A stretch of 34,706 bases of DNA from a virus: IMG/VR virus record IMGVR_UViG_3300028835_000996, positions 1 through 34,706 of that record. The stretch is one strand, 5' to 3'. Both the position numbers and the translations under genes were made by a program. Below are positions 8,001 to 15,394 of the stretch, one piece after another. The first letter of the stretch is position 1; every line of letters begins with the position of its first letter. Under the pieces are notes generated by a model that did not search any database, was not told the DNA's origin, and saw only the letters and a list, made by a program, of their open reading frames with translations.

Positions 8001-11000
8001 AGAAGGGAAGTTAAGTGGAGGTGGAGCCCTTCTCCTGCCGCCACCTCCAGGGGGCACACCCCCGGTCGGAGGCGCTGCCCCGCCAGCAGCTATGGCCGCT
8101 CGCAATCCAGAATCATCTATGACCGGCATATCCGCTGCCCGCCACTGACGAGGAGCCATGCCGGGACCGTAGGGAGATACAGCAGTAGGGGGAGCTTGCG
8201 CTACCTCCTCTGGCATCGTGGTGGGTGCTGGCGCTTGCGTTGGAAGAGCTGCGAGTTCCTCACTCGCTCCCAGGCCGAGCGAGACCCCCGCTCTCTCAAG
8301 AACAGCCTGCTGCTCTGTGGTGAGAGCTTCGGAGATACCCGTCAGGGCTTGCTCGAATTGCTTTGGGGTTGCGCTCAGCAAGCCCTCTACACCTGGCACG
8401 TCTCTGTATCCGCGACGGCCAAAAAGCTGAAGCACTTTGCGCTTTGCCTGCCCCAATGCCGCCATTGCTCGCGCAGCGGCAGGCTGCTCTGCCAGTTCGG
8501 GCATATAGGTAGTACGGAGCTTTCCCTGGTAGTCCACATACGTGGTCTCGCCCGTCCGCTGCTTGGATTTCAGCCGAGCCATCGTGGATTGGATGGCCGG
8601 CCCACCAGCTCGCATACCAGCCAGCACGTTGCCTTCGCCCATCATCTTCAAAATTCCGGCTGGCTGCGCTCCTTCCTGCATCATGGTCTGCACTCGCTTG
8701 TGGTATTGCTGGCCACCGATCAGGAAGGCTCGCGCCTGCTCCGGTATCTCGGTCGCTCCCATCAGTGCCCCGGTCAGATGGGTCCCAATTTCGCCCCATC
8801 CACCGAGCTTCATTAGCTCGGGTCCCCACACTCCCTTCTCGCTGCGGGAGTACGGGGAGAAGACTTTGGCAAAGCCGTAGCCCCGGCCCTTGGGGGTCAT
8901 ACTGAGGCTTTCTTGCATCTCCAGGTAAGTCCTCATGCCAGGGCTGAGAGATAGTTGGTCGATAGTGCGCTGGTAGGGTCCGGCAAAGGTCTGGCGATAG
9001 GCAGACTGGGCCTCTGGCGTACCCATCATGTGGGGTAGCAGCTCGCGCCCAAGACGGTTATAGGTGCGGCCCATCATTTCTTTGGCCTCCAGGCCGCGCT
9101 GTACAGATTGAGCAAGCTGGCGCTGGCTGACTACCTGGCCTCCCTGCTCGCCGTACCAGTCCATTACGTCCTGGACGTTGCCAAACTTTTGTACCTCCTC
9201 CATCCAGGCGCGGGCCTCGTTCCATTTGGCAGTGGAGCCGAAGATTTGCTGCAATGGGCTGCCTGCGGGTGTTTCTTCTGGTGCGTGCAACATCAAATCC
9301 TCGGAGATACCCCTGATTCGGCCCAGGCCACGAGCAACGCCAGTGGTGAGCCTCTCCAGTATAGGCTTGCCTTCTGACCACTGCACCGCCCGCTGGAGCA
9401 TTCGAATCATACGGTCGGCATCCGTGTCTCCACGCTGCTCAAACGAGGTCCAGATACTGGTCATGACGCCAGCGCCGAGGCCCTCCACGTCCATGCCTCG
9501 CTTGGAGGCCATCTCTTCGGTGAACAGCCGGACGCCTGGCCGGCCAATCTGGCCCATCGGATCGGAGACGGGTCTCCGCCATCCCATGCCTTCGAGGCCC
9601 TTGAAAGGGCCTCCTTCCCTAAGCCCGGCCGCCAACTCTTGAAAGTCTTCTGGAGTGCGAGCGCCAGAAGCCCTTTCCAAAGCCAGATTTCCCCAGATCT
9701 CCTCTCCCGCAGCAAGTCCGGTATGGCCCAAAATAGGCCCCTCCCATGCTGATGTGGGGTGAGTGCCGATAACTTCGCGTTGCACCCCGGGACGGGAGAG
9801 CAGCCTCTTGCCTGCTAACCACGTCTGGCGCACGGCACCGCGCAGCCCCTCGGCTTCCACAGGTGTGCCGAACGGGTCTTGAGACATCGCGCCTGCTTCC
9901 ATCAAGCGCCGGAAGGCCGACATGAGCGGCTGCACCGTCTCTCCCATCGGTCCTGGCGCTCCTGCAAGCCGGGTTATCTGCTCGGCCCCGGGCAGCATAA
10001 GTTCGCGCTTGCCGAAAGGAACCCTGATAGGCCCTGGTGCGATCTCTCCGGCAGCCTGGGTCAGGAAGCGACCGGGCACCCTGCCGCTCTCACCCGTCCA
10101 CGAGCCTTTTAGCTCCTCTTGCCAGAGTTCGCGCCCGCGTGCCATGATGCTGCCCCAGTCCATCTCCCCCAGCCGCTGCCCGGTCACGGCCCCTCTTCGT
10201 GTCCAGGCCTGTGCCCGGAAGAGTGCAGCAAATGGCTCTCGCCTCTCTGCGCCCTCTTGCCACAGACGCTGCTCCTGTTCTGGGTGGGTCCTGCGGAGGA
10301 AAGATAGCTCCTCCGCACCGACGAAGGGATCACCTCGGAACTCACGGCGGTAGCTGGTGAGGAAGGGAGCCTCAAGTACAGGCTGCTCCTGTAGGATGCG
10401 GAAGCGACCCTCGCCACCAGGGATCATCTGGGGCCTAAAGCCCGCAGGCATCTGTTTCCAATACGGCCCGGTTTTCTCTGCCCATTCCCCTCCCTTAAAT
10501 TTTCCCAGAGCTTGCTCATGGACAGTCAGGGGAACGGTCCTCATTCCTGTATGCTCTTTTATAAACTCCTGCCCTGCTCGCATAAGGAAGGGATCATGTT
10601 CTCTAGCCTCGCCGCCCCACTCTATTCCGCCTGCTGGTAGTTCGTAGCCGGTTTTGGCAGCATAGGCGCGTGTCCACTCCTCCCCATATTGTGTTCCTAG
10701 TAGGCCAGCGTATTGCTGCCGGACGTCTTTCGCCCAGGGCAAAAGCTGTAGCGTTCCTGGCTCAATCATTTTCTCTGGATCGTAGCCAGTTCCCACAAAT
10801 GCCTTTACGCCGTGCATCTTTACAGAAGCGGTGCCGCCTCTGGGATCTTCCGACTGCCACATCTGAAATTTGTACGCTTGGGTAACTTCGGGTCGGGTCG
10901 GGCTACTATACGGGACGATTTCGGGGGGGGCTGTAAGCTCTAGCCGTTGCCAGTCGCCTACGCGCTGGGCGATGAGCCCCTGCGTGGTACGGCCTAGCTC

Positions 11001-11591
11001 AAGCTGGCCGCCTCTGGTAGCAAAGACGCCAGGGCGGGAGAGAGCGGTCACCTGGGAGCCGGGTGTGATGGGGACTTGACGAATAACGGGTTGCCCAATA
11101 GGGCCGATGCTGGAGATGGCGCCCTGCCCGGCAGGAAGGCCGTGCATGAACGCAGTGGGGATATCTGCGCCTACGGTGGGCTCGCCCCCAGCAGGACGTA
11201 GCCAGGAGGTGCGTTTAGGCCAGTAGGAGGGGAGATTGATTTCTTGCGCAGCGAGGCGGGTGCGCTTGAGGACTTTTTCTGGGCCTGTGCCTACTCGCCA
11301 GCCCCCACCCGGCTCCTGAACGTAGCCGGTGATGGCCCCCATTGTAGCCAAGGGAGTAGGGGCCTGGCCTGGTTCCCGTGCATAGAGTTCCTCTGAGCCC
11401 GGCAGTCCGCCCCATTCTTGAGCCCGCTTGTATTCGAGCCCAGCAGCCTCTGGCCCACGCATCTGGTGGGCCAGAGAAACCTTTTGATACCAGGACATGG
11501 TCTCGCGCCAGGCGTGCGGGATTTCGCCCCGGCGCTCCATGCCCTCCAGAATTATGTTGACGGTTTCGCGAGGCATTAGGGTGAGAGGCAT
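5043..11591 (-). CDS. Giant tape-measure-type protein with a possible two-barrel RNA polymerase-like N-terminal half
   Basis: This 2182-residue protein lies directly after the tail chaperone pair, the standard tape-measure position. Residues about 1216-2182 fit a tape measure: helical and Gln-rich, with a hydrophobic Gly/Ala-rich segment (about 1486-1530) and a C-terminal charged repeat (about 1890-2110) using units like WQAEDVARQDERRDIQ. Residues about 1116-1215 are a Pro/Gly-rich linker. Residues 1-1115 are atypical. They contain ASVKMHGVKAFVG (255-267), and WRRPVSDPMGQIGRPGVRLF (671-690) followed by RGDTDADRM (720-728). These resemble the beta-subunit Lys-containing barrel (KMAGRHGNKG) and the beta-prime RxP and NADFDGDQM barrel of RNA polymerases. 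The ATG follows the upstream stop after 1 nt (TAATATG). Tape-measure identity is well supported; polymerase identity is an inference from short motifs. Confidence 0.85.
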   Translation of the reverse strand: MPLTLMPRETVNIILEGMERRGEIPHAWRETMSWYQKVSLAHQMRGPEAAGLEYKRAQEWGGLPGSEELYAREPGQAPTPLATMGAITGYVQEPGGGWRVGTGPEKVLKRTRLAAQEINLPSYWPKRTSWLRPAGGEPTVGADIPTAFMHGLPAGQGAISSIGPIGQPVIRQVPITPGSQVTALSRPGVFATRGGQLELGRTTQGLIAQRVGDWQRLELTAPPEIVPYSSPTRPEVTQAYKFQMWQSEDPRGGTASVKMHGVKAFVGTGYDPEKMIEPGTLQLLPWAKDVRQQYAGLLGTQYGEEWTRAYAAKTGYELPAGGIEWGGEAREHDPFLMRAGQEFIKEHTGMRTVPLTVHEQALGKFKGGEWAEKTGPYWKQMPAGFRPQMIPGGEGRFRILQEQPVLEAPFLTSYRREFRGDPFVGAEELSFLRRTHPEQEQRLWQEGAERREPFAALFRAQAWTRRGAVTGQRLGEMDWGSIMARGRELWQEELKGSWTGESGRVPGRFLTQAAGEIAPGPIRVPFGKRELMLPGAEQITRLAGAPGPMGETVQPLMSAFRRLMEAGAMSQDPFGTPVEAEGLRGAVRQTWLAGKRLLSRPGVQREVIGTHPTSAWEGPILGHTGLAAGEEIWGNLALERASGARTPEDFQELAAGLREGGPFKGLEGMGWRRPVSDPMGQIGRPGVRLFTEEMASKRGMDVEGLGAGVMTSIWTSFEQRGDTDADRMIRMLQRAVQWSEGKPILERLTTGVARGLGRIRGISEDLMLHAPEETPAGSPLQQIFGSTAKWNEARAWMEEVQKFGNVQDVMDWYGEQGGQVVSQRQLAQSVQRGLEAKEMMGRTYNRLGRELLPHMMGTPEAQSAYRQTFAGPYQRTIDQLSLSPGMRTYLEMQESLSMTPKGRGYGFAKVFSPYSRSEKGVWGPELMKLGGWGEIGTHLTGALMGATEIPEQARAFLIGGQQYHKRVQTMMQEGAQPAGILKMMGEGNVLAGMRAGGPAIQSTMARLKSKQRTGETTYVDYQGKLRTTYMPELAEQPAAARAMAALGQAKRKVLQLFGRRGYRDVPGVEGLLSATPKQFEQALTGISEALTTEQQAVLERAGVSLGLGASEELAALPTQAPAPTTMPEEVAQAPPTAVSPYGPGMAPRQWRAADMPVIDDSGLRAAIAAGGAAPPTGGVPPGGGGRRRAPPPLNFPSGGLPVEEPSGGRRTAEYQGGLREHEHISRGPYGEASRSRWTEERFASQWHVGQLGAVESQMGRHGGGVQAATLGLAGAFTKLQKVVDEGRELRKDEAQEIRVAIKGFKTMRPMVEEWGRQAAKLAALSGSQEYGEQVSRVREGLAPLEAGVTAGRLQEREMEMRLGQMGIARGGPPAPGGIVGLAQRAWGGLGAGVKKAVGGWGMMYLNRMRSMFISPVQQAVGEYAGQQLQAQQAMYGAGLPTGITGAPIDILQSRAQMAQFRGGVGEAGWQAWGGLTGKFGGQNQPLAAGLAIGAPAMGVGLGAAYLFGGPVGWAAGLGTAAVGAAGYLGGAARDREAIGLAQAQWQRQAQGMGLIERAGQFPGWLQENWRGGMGILTQRALPWFLGQGQPGQRAEDIAYGQQIQRGDLGQLVDPEGRMAAMQYFNQQVMAPQLPGMEPAQVGGLTAAYMAMTGQQVTGQFNQQLMVQAGQRAQMLGVQPGAAFQPFQQVAGQFGYGPTAGMAEAISRYALLPQGVSEQARIGGVFAEEAGMGQVPIPQMGERERQQYLFQLQQVAPLARQAQEMLGIQFEPEAFETGGFLERLGAPEMGPTRRRLGQLLGGNQMLWSQIARTRYGKALGIPETVAPSGLRWGTEELWGLQDQMTEAQRAQRDVGLTRQQEQFRWAGEYTLGPGGTAEAPAPGGIWYLEDQMRSLQRGRQEQGFAFQQAGFEQSQRQWQESFGLGRQIFEARVGWQAEDVARQDERRDIQWDWRFEDLARTEQQFDVTSGWRREDLQRGIRFSTGRQRIEAERQLKRFNIQTEWKGEGFDIQRGRMEEQRGWGEEDFDIQKGRNEELIKLQRERFDMQQRHHDEDAKLQADRLKATVEYYQEQKQLEDERIALTRTNWERQREWQGEALTEQEAYNKLVDELMDQQKEITREQQLRVAQAQKILMFADEFLKSADEKLKKMDDYLGGEDTGGLVGLLESAISRHLGRALLLTH
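10948..10975. repeat. 28-bp exact repeat, copy 1 (inside the tape-measure gene)
   Basis: The same 28 bases occur in the same orientation at 33706-33733 within a GT2 glycosyltransferase gene, and in the same reading frame. Both copies encode IAQRVGDW. A 28-base match is not expected by chance in 35 kb. The peptide suits the start of a GT2 domain, so the copy here looks like the acquired one. Confidence 0.85.
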
Positions 11592-11592
11592 A

Positions 11593-11955
11593 TTAGCCCT
11601 CTATCGTCTTACTGCGAGTCATCCCAGGCGGCGGCCAGCCAGGGCTAGGCGGTCCTTGTCTACGTATAGAATCAGTAGAGTCGTCTGGCGGCAGAGAAGG
11701 TACCTCTGCTCCACGCGCACTTTCTACGGCGTCGCGGACGGTAGCCAGTACGCGCATCAAGTAAGCAGGCTGATCCAGCCAGCCGCCAGCCACAGGCAGA
11801 GGCTGGCCGAGGCTATTCCACTCTAAGAAGAGCGATAGAAATCTGGGGGCAGATGGGTACTCCGGCTCCTGGAGAGAGATAGCTGCGTCTCGTTCAGCCT
11901 CTTTGCAACAGACAAAGTAGTTGAGGATCTCTTCTGCCAGGGCCTTTAGGCTTCC
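11593..11955 (-). CDS. Tail assembly chaperone, frameshift extension (lambda T-like)
   Basis: This 120-codon open frame has no start codon near its beginning. It opens just after a TGA in its own frame (at 11959-11964) and overlaps the end of the upstream chaperone gene in the -1 frame. It runs to a TAA one base before the tape-measure ATG. The product begins GSLKALAEEILNYF and includes a Trp/Pro-containing middle and a Pro-rich C-terminus. By position and lack of a start it should be made only as a fusion to the upstream protein by -1 frameshifting at 11952-11958, giving about 263 residues from the 12383 start. Such fusions link tape measure and tail tube during tail assembly. An independent start at GTG 11791-11793 would give only 66 residues. 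Confidence 0.75.
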   Translation of the reverse strand, partial: GSLKALAEEILNYFVCCKEAERDAAISLQEPEYPSAPRFLSLFLEWNSLGQPLPVAGGWLDQPAYLMRVLATVRDAVESARGAEVPSLPPDDSTDSIRRQGPPSPGWPPPGMTRSKTIEG

Positions 11956-12383
11956 CCCACATCAACGTTAGCCCTCGGGTTCCACTGCGGATTGGCCTCA
12001 AGAACAGCCTCATGGATTTCCTGTGCCCATTCGAAGGGCAAAGAATTCCAAGCAGTCAGGAAGTTGTCCTTGGGCCGCCTGGCTCGGATGTCTATATTCG
12101 GGAATACCGGCTTGCCATCTTCATCCCCGATGTTGCATTCCAACAGGGTCAGCCAAACTTCCTCGGCCATGATCTGGGCCTGGCTGATCTCATTGTATTG
12201 CCTTACTCTGCCCTGGGCCTTATCGTCCCACTCCAGGGAGGTCTTAGCCCATAGCAGCGAACGTTGAGCATTATCCCCTGTCGTGGCCTGCTTGACACGT
12301 ACAAAGGTGTCGCCGGTTGGGTCAGCCTTGAGCAGCTTGATGGTCTGCTCCAGAGTCGTAGGGTCGGGTAGGTTCAGTGCCAT
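11946..12383 (-). CDS. Tail assembly chaperone (lambda G-like)
   Basis: The 145-residue protein begins MALNLPDPTTLEQTIKLLK. It is predicted mostly helical and ends NPRANVDVGEA. The ATG at 12381-12383 has AAGGAAGAG about 8 nt upstream. An earlier ATG at 12447-12449 would add 22 residues (MGHVIHVPDWDAR and onward) and overlap the upstream gene, but has a poor ribosome binding site. The position between tail tube and tape measure, with a frameshift into the next frame, is the hallmark of the lambda G/GT pair. The protein is expected to coat the tape measure during tail tube polymerisation and not remain in the virion. Confidence 0.75.
   Translation of the reverse strand: MALNLPDPTTLEQTIKLLKADPTGDTFVRVKQATTGDNAQRSLLWAKTSLEWDDKAQGRVRQYNEISQAQIMAEEVWLTLLECNIGDEDGKPVFPNIDIRARRPKDNFLTAWNSLPFEWAQEIHEAVLEANPQWNPRANVDVGEA
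11952..11958 (-). other. Programmed -1 ribosomal frameshift site
   Basis: On the minus strand the heptamer reads G GGG GAA with zero-frame codons GGG and GAA. A P-site glycine tRNA can slip one base back onto another GGG. The only stretch open in both frames lies between the -1 frame TGA and the zero-frame TAA at 11946-11948, and the G run falls within it. Tail chaperone genes of siphophages commonly use this arrangement. Confidence 0.7.
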
Positions 12384-12423
12384 TTTGTACTCTTCCTTTC
12401 TCTGTTGTAGTCTTGCGTCCCAG

Positions 12424-12687
12424 TCAGGGACGTGAATAACATGGCCCATCGCTATCTACCCACTGTACTTTAGTATACCCTCCGTGGCCGTGGATTCTCT
12501 CGATCACGGCCACGGAGTCGTAGATCGCAATGGACGTGTAGCTTGTCAACCAGGTGAGCACGCAGTGGCCAGAGGAGAGTTGCACTCCCTCAGCCACTAT
12601 GCCCGTACCGCTAACGCCAGTTTCGTCTTTGTGGCGCAGCAGCACGAACCGCCTGAGATTAGCTTTCCCACTGGTAGGCGACGTCAT
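12424..12687 (-). CDS. Small conserved-looking protein of unknown function in the tail operon
   Basis: This 87-residue protein begins MTSPTSGKANLRRFVLLRH if the ATG at 12685-12687 is used. An upstream ATG at 12709-12711 would add 8 residues. Neither has a clear ribosome binding site, and the gene overlaps the tail tube gene, so translational coupling is likely. The core pattern is TGIVAEGVQLSSGHCVLTWL, then SIAIYDSVAVIERIHGHGG and TKVQWVD. It resembles a small family seen in phages and bacteria that carries an IYDS...IHGHGG motif, with no known function; I am recalling this pattern, not matching it. A perfect 13-bp hairpin lies within its coding sequence. Confidence 0.6.
   Translation of the reverse strand: MTSPTSGKANLRRFVLLRHKDETGVSGTGIVAEGVQLSSGHCVLTWLTSYTSIAIYDSVAVIERIHGHGGYTKVQWVDSDGPCYSRP
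12480..12517. repeat. Perfect 13-bp inverted repeat inside a coding region
   Basis: Arms at 12480-12492 (CTCCGTGGCCGTG on plus) and 12505-12517 are perfectly complementary, with a 12-nt loop. In mRNA this is a GC-rich hairpin near the 3' end of the small gene, about 100 nt upstream of the chaperone start. It has no T tract, so it is not an intrinsic terminator. It could affect mRNA processing or the tail tube to chaperone ratio. Confidence 0.6.
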
Positions 12688-13852
12688 CGTGACACATACG
12701 GACTTCAGCATAGTCGCCGCTGGTAGGCTCCAGGACGGTGCCGATCATGGGGATGGCCAACATGCCGCCACCAGCCAGGCGTGGGCTGCCCTCCGACTGC
12801 CAGTTGACGGATGGGGCATGGACGTAGAACTGGTACGGCTGCGATGTGGTAGGAATGCTGGCTGCGCTCTCCAGGAGCAACTCGAAAGCGCTCTTGTAGA
12901 CGAGAGGCGACCATTCGATGCTGGCCCCGGTCCCAGCGTTCGCCTTAATTTGGCGGTAGAGCACGTCATCTTGCCACTTGTACATCCAGCGGATGCTCAA
13001 GCGGCGTTGTAGAACGGCGAAGTCATCGGGATGGTAATCACCGATGATCATCTCCTGCTGGGGCATGGTGGTAGCATTTGCGAAATCGAGCATTATCCCT
13101 AAGGCGGGGTACTCTGTCCCAACGCCAGTGCCGAATGGAGCGACGGTGCCCTCGTCGTGTAGCTTGAAGTGGCCTTGGGTGCTGATCGGCAGGCTATCGA
13201 AGGCATCGAAGTCGTTCCAGTTATCGAAGCTGGAATCCGCCATGATGCCCTTGCGCCCAATAAAAGCGGGCGTGGCCACCATGACACCGCTCTGAGGAAT
13301 GGCGATCCGCAGAGATGCCAGGCGGCAGTCTACGCCGATTTCCTCTATGTCCTCGCCGGCTGCCGCGCCAGGGAGATACTTCCTGACGGCCAGCCAGGGC
13401 AGAGATACAGAGTTGAGCGCTGTATCTGCACGGAACCGGAACTGGTGACTGGCCACACTGGCCACAGCGTTGCCTTCTACGTCCACCGCGCCCATGTCAG
13501 ACGCAAAGCCGGTCAGCGCGTACAGCAACAACGCGAAAGCATCCTCTAGGCGGACCTGGAGAGTCCCGCCGCCGCCGAAGAACTCACTGGCTTTGTAGGC
13601 ACCAGTGGGATAGGGGGTTCCGCCGACCTCAGCATCGGAGACCCTGGTGTCATCCACGATGCCTGCATCCACGTTCAATGCCTTGTGGCGGTACCAGGGC
13701 TCGGTGGCGTTATCCGATCCGCCTGGCTTGTACTTGTCCCACTCGGTGCTGATCCCAGCTTTGTCGCCACATTTCATGCTGATAGAGCAAACATCACTGA
13801 ATTGCAATCCCCAGCCAAAGATGCCGGTCATTGCGGTTACTGTCGAACTCAT
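12659..13852 (-). CDS. Major tail tube protein
   Basis: This 397-residue protein begins MSSTVTAMTGIFGWGLQF. The ATG at 13850-13852 forms an ATGA overlap with the upstream GT4 gene and has GGAGGTG 8 nt upstream. An in-frame start 33 nt earlier lacks this support. The pattern of beta strands with Gly/Thr/Asp-rich loops and the place just before the tail chaperones fit a siphophage tail tube protein. It is larger than the usual 150-250 residues, so it may carry an extra surface domain, possibly near residues 190-300. The call rests on gene order and length pattern, not a recognised motif. A capsid decoration protein is less likely. Confidence 0.65.
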   Translation of the reverse strand: MSSTVTAMTGIFGWGLQFSDVCSISMKCGDKAGISTEWDKYKPGGSDNATEPWYRHKALNVDAGIVDDTRVSDAEVGGTPYPTGAYKASEFFGGGGTLQVRLEDAFALLLYALTGFASDMGAVDVEGNAVASVASHQFRFRADTALNSVSLPWLAVRKYLPGAAAGEDIEEIGVDCRLASLRIAIPQSGVMVATPAFIGRKGIMADSSFDNWNDFDAFDSLPISTQGHFKLHDEGTVAPFGTGVGTEYPALGIMLDFANATTMPQQEMIIGDYHPDDFAVLQRRLSIRWMYKWQDDVLYRQIKANAGTGASIEWSPLVYKSAFELLLESAASIPTTSQPYQFYVHAPSVNWQSEGSPRLAGGGMLAIPMIGTVLEPTSGDYAEVRMCHDDVAYQWES

Positions 13853-14874
13853 AGTTGATACACCTCCTCGTACACCCGCCACCACTTTTTGGCCAGTGTA
13901 CGAATGTTTCTATGTTTTTGAACCCACCTCCTTCCCACCTGGGCCAGCTTGTGGCGCAGGCGCTCGTCTTCTACGAGTAGAAGGATTTTATCGTACCAGT
14001 CTCCTGACGCCAGAAGACCGTTGGACCTGTTGTTGACAACTCGCCTGTAGACAGGCATGTCCTGGGCAATGACGGCCGCGCCGGCTGCCATCCACTCCAG
14101 GGCCTTGACCGCCGACTTTGCCAGATTGAACTCGTCATCCGGCACGAGCGGGCACAGGCCGATGTCCACCCGGCCCAACGCCTTGGCGTAGTCGGGGTAC
14201 GGCCGTGGGCTGACAAACTCCATGTTGGGCAGGTCCTCCAGGTAATAGGGAGTGTAGCCCACCATGAGAAACCTCACATCGTCACGCTCTGCCAGCCGGA
14301 ATAGGGCATCTGTAACCAGCCTGTAGTCCTCGAAGTGAGTGCCGGTCCCGGCCAGGCCGATGGTGATCCTCTCATCGGTTTGCCGCTCTACCTTATCCCA
14401 AATGTCAAAGTTCAGCGCGTTGGGTAACACGTAGACATGCTTGTTGTGCTGCCTGAGCACCTTGGCCAGGTAGGGTGTGCTGGTAGTTAGGGCATCGCAC
14501 GCCTGTGCCACCGGGATGGCGTTCCCCTCCGTGGCCTTGCGGTGCTCATTGGTGTAATCGTCATCTGACTCATAAATAACGATCTTACCAGCTTGCTGCA
14601 AGACTTCAATGAATCTCAGGATACGCGTGTCATATTCTACCGACGCCGCCCGACACAACACAAACACGTCATACTGCGCCGGGTCCATGTGGCCCTCTGT
14701 CACCAGCTTTCTGGCAATCGGGTATGGAACGTACCCAACGGGGTAGCCTCGATCTCTGAGCACGTCGAAGGCGCTGACGATGCGGTAGTAGTCTACCGCG
14801 TTCTCCACCACTTTTGGCAAAAGCGCCAAAACATTAGGGCTTCGACGTGCCGATTTCGATCCAGATTCTCGCAT
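13849..14874 (-). CDS. GT4-type glycosyltransferase inside the structural operon
   Basis: The protein is 341 residues from the ATG at 14872-14874. Residues 12-25 (VLALLPKVVENAVD, then YYRI) match the N-terminal strand and loop of group 1 glycosyltransferases. The C-terminal half holds the GT-B nucleotide-sugar region, with IGLAGTGTHFEDY, a PDYAKALGRVDIGLCPL stretch and KSAVKALEWMAAGAAVIA, the usual acidic donor-binding helix. It probably moves a sugar from a nucleotide sugar to a glycan or protein. It lies between connector and tail tube genes, overlaps the former by 41 nt and the latter by ATGA, and so is co-expressed with virion proteins. The start is uncertain because no good ribosome binding site is seen; a TTG start near residue 14 is possible. 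Confidence 0.75.
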   Translation of the reverse strand: MRESGSKSARRSPNVLALLPKVVENAVDYYRIVSAFDVLRDRGYPVGYVPYPIARKLVTEGHMDPAQYDVFVLCRAASVEYDTRILRFIEVLQQAGKIVIYESDDDYTNEHRKATEGNAIPVAQACDALTTSTPYLAKVLRQHNKHVYVLPNALNFDIWDKVERQTDERITIGLAGTGTHFEDYRLVTDALFRLAERDDVRFLMVGYTPYYLEDLPNMEFVSPRPYPDYAKALGRVDIGLCPLVPDDEFNLAKSAVKALEWMAAGAAVIAQDMPVYRRVVNNRSNGLLASGDWYDKILLLVEDERLRHKLAQVGRRWVQKHRNIRTLAKKWWRVYEEVYQL

Positions 14875-15394
14875 TCCATATCCAATCTTTGGGCGGGCCT
14901 CCCCGCTCCAAGCATCGAGAGCGCCGCACGTACACACCCCATGCCTGCTCGCCAAACTCATCAGCCTGAGCAGCCAGGGCAGAAGTGCTCTGCTTGATAG
15001 CCGCCTCCGCGCGGCCCAGTACCAGGTGGGCTGCATCCCGCGCCTGATTGCGGTTGAGCTTCTTGGCCTTCCAGAACATCTGGAGCTCGACTGTGAATCG
15101 TCTCCACCATTGCTCCCCACCACCGACCTCGTACATGCCCATCACCTGGGCCATTCCGCCCGTCAGGAACTTGGTCAGGTCCTGGGTGATGATGGTATGT
15201 TCCCACTTTTCGGGCGCTTCTGGGTCGTTGCCGTGGACCAACGCCTGGACCACGTTCTTGGTGGGATCTTCCTGGAGGCGGCCACCACGTACCAGTACGG
15301 CGCGGGTGGGATCGTCCTCGGACACGTTGGTCTGGCAATAGGTCACCAGTTCAGTGACCAGCGTATCACACAGGATAGAGACGATGTGCGCCAT
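14834..15394 (-). CDS. Tail terminator or neck protein
   Basis: This 186-residue protein begins MAHIVSILCDTLVTELVTY. Its ATG overlaps the upstream stop (TAATG) and GGTAGGGG precedes it. The pattern, with an N-terminal helix, a central FTVELQMFWKAKK strand-helix, a helix with RAEAAIKQSTSALAAQ, and a C-terminal WIWNARIWIEIG strand, resembles tail terminator or gpU-like neck proteins that cap the tail tube. Its place between the connector and the tail tube agrees. Head-closure function is an alternative. Confidence 0.45.
   Translation of the reverse strand: MAHIVSILCDTLVTELVTYCQTNVSEDDPTRAVLVRGGRLQEDPTKNVVQALVHGNDPEAPEKWEHTIITQDLTKFLTGGMAQVMGMYEVGGGEQWWRRFTVELQMFWKAKKLNRNQARDAAHLVLGRAEAAIKQSTSALAAQADEFGEQAWGVYVRRSRCLERGGPPKDWIWNARIWIEIGTSKP

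Noticed and set aside
13849-15123. Extended N-terminus of the GT4 gene (83 extra residues)
   Set aside because: The extra part is Arg/Ser-rich and overlaps the tail terminator-like gene; family resemblance begins at VLALLP, just after the chosen ATG.
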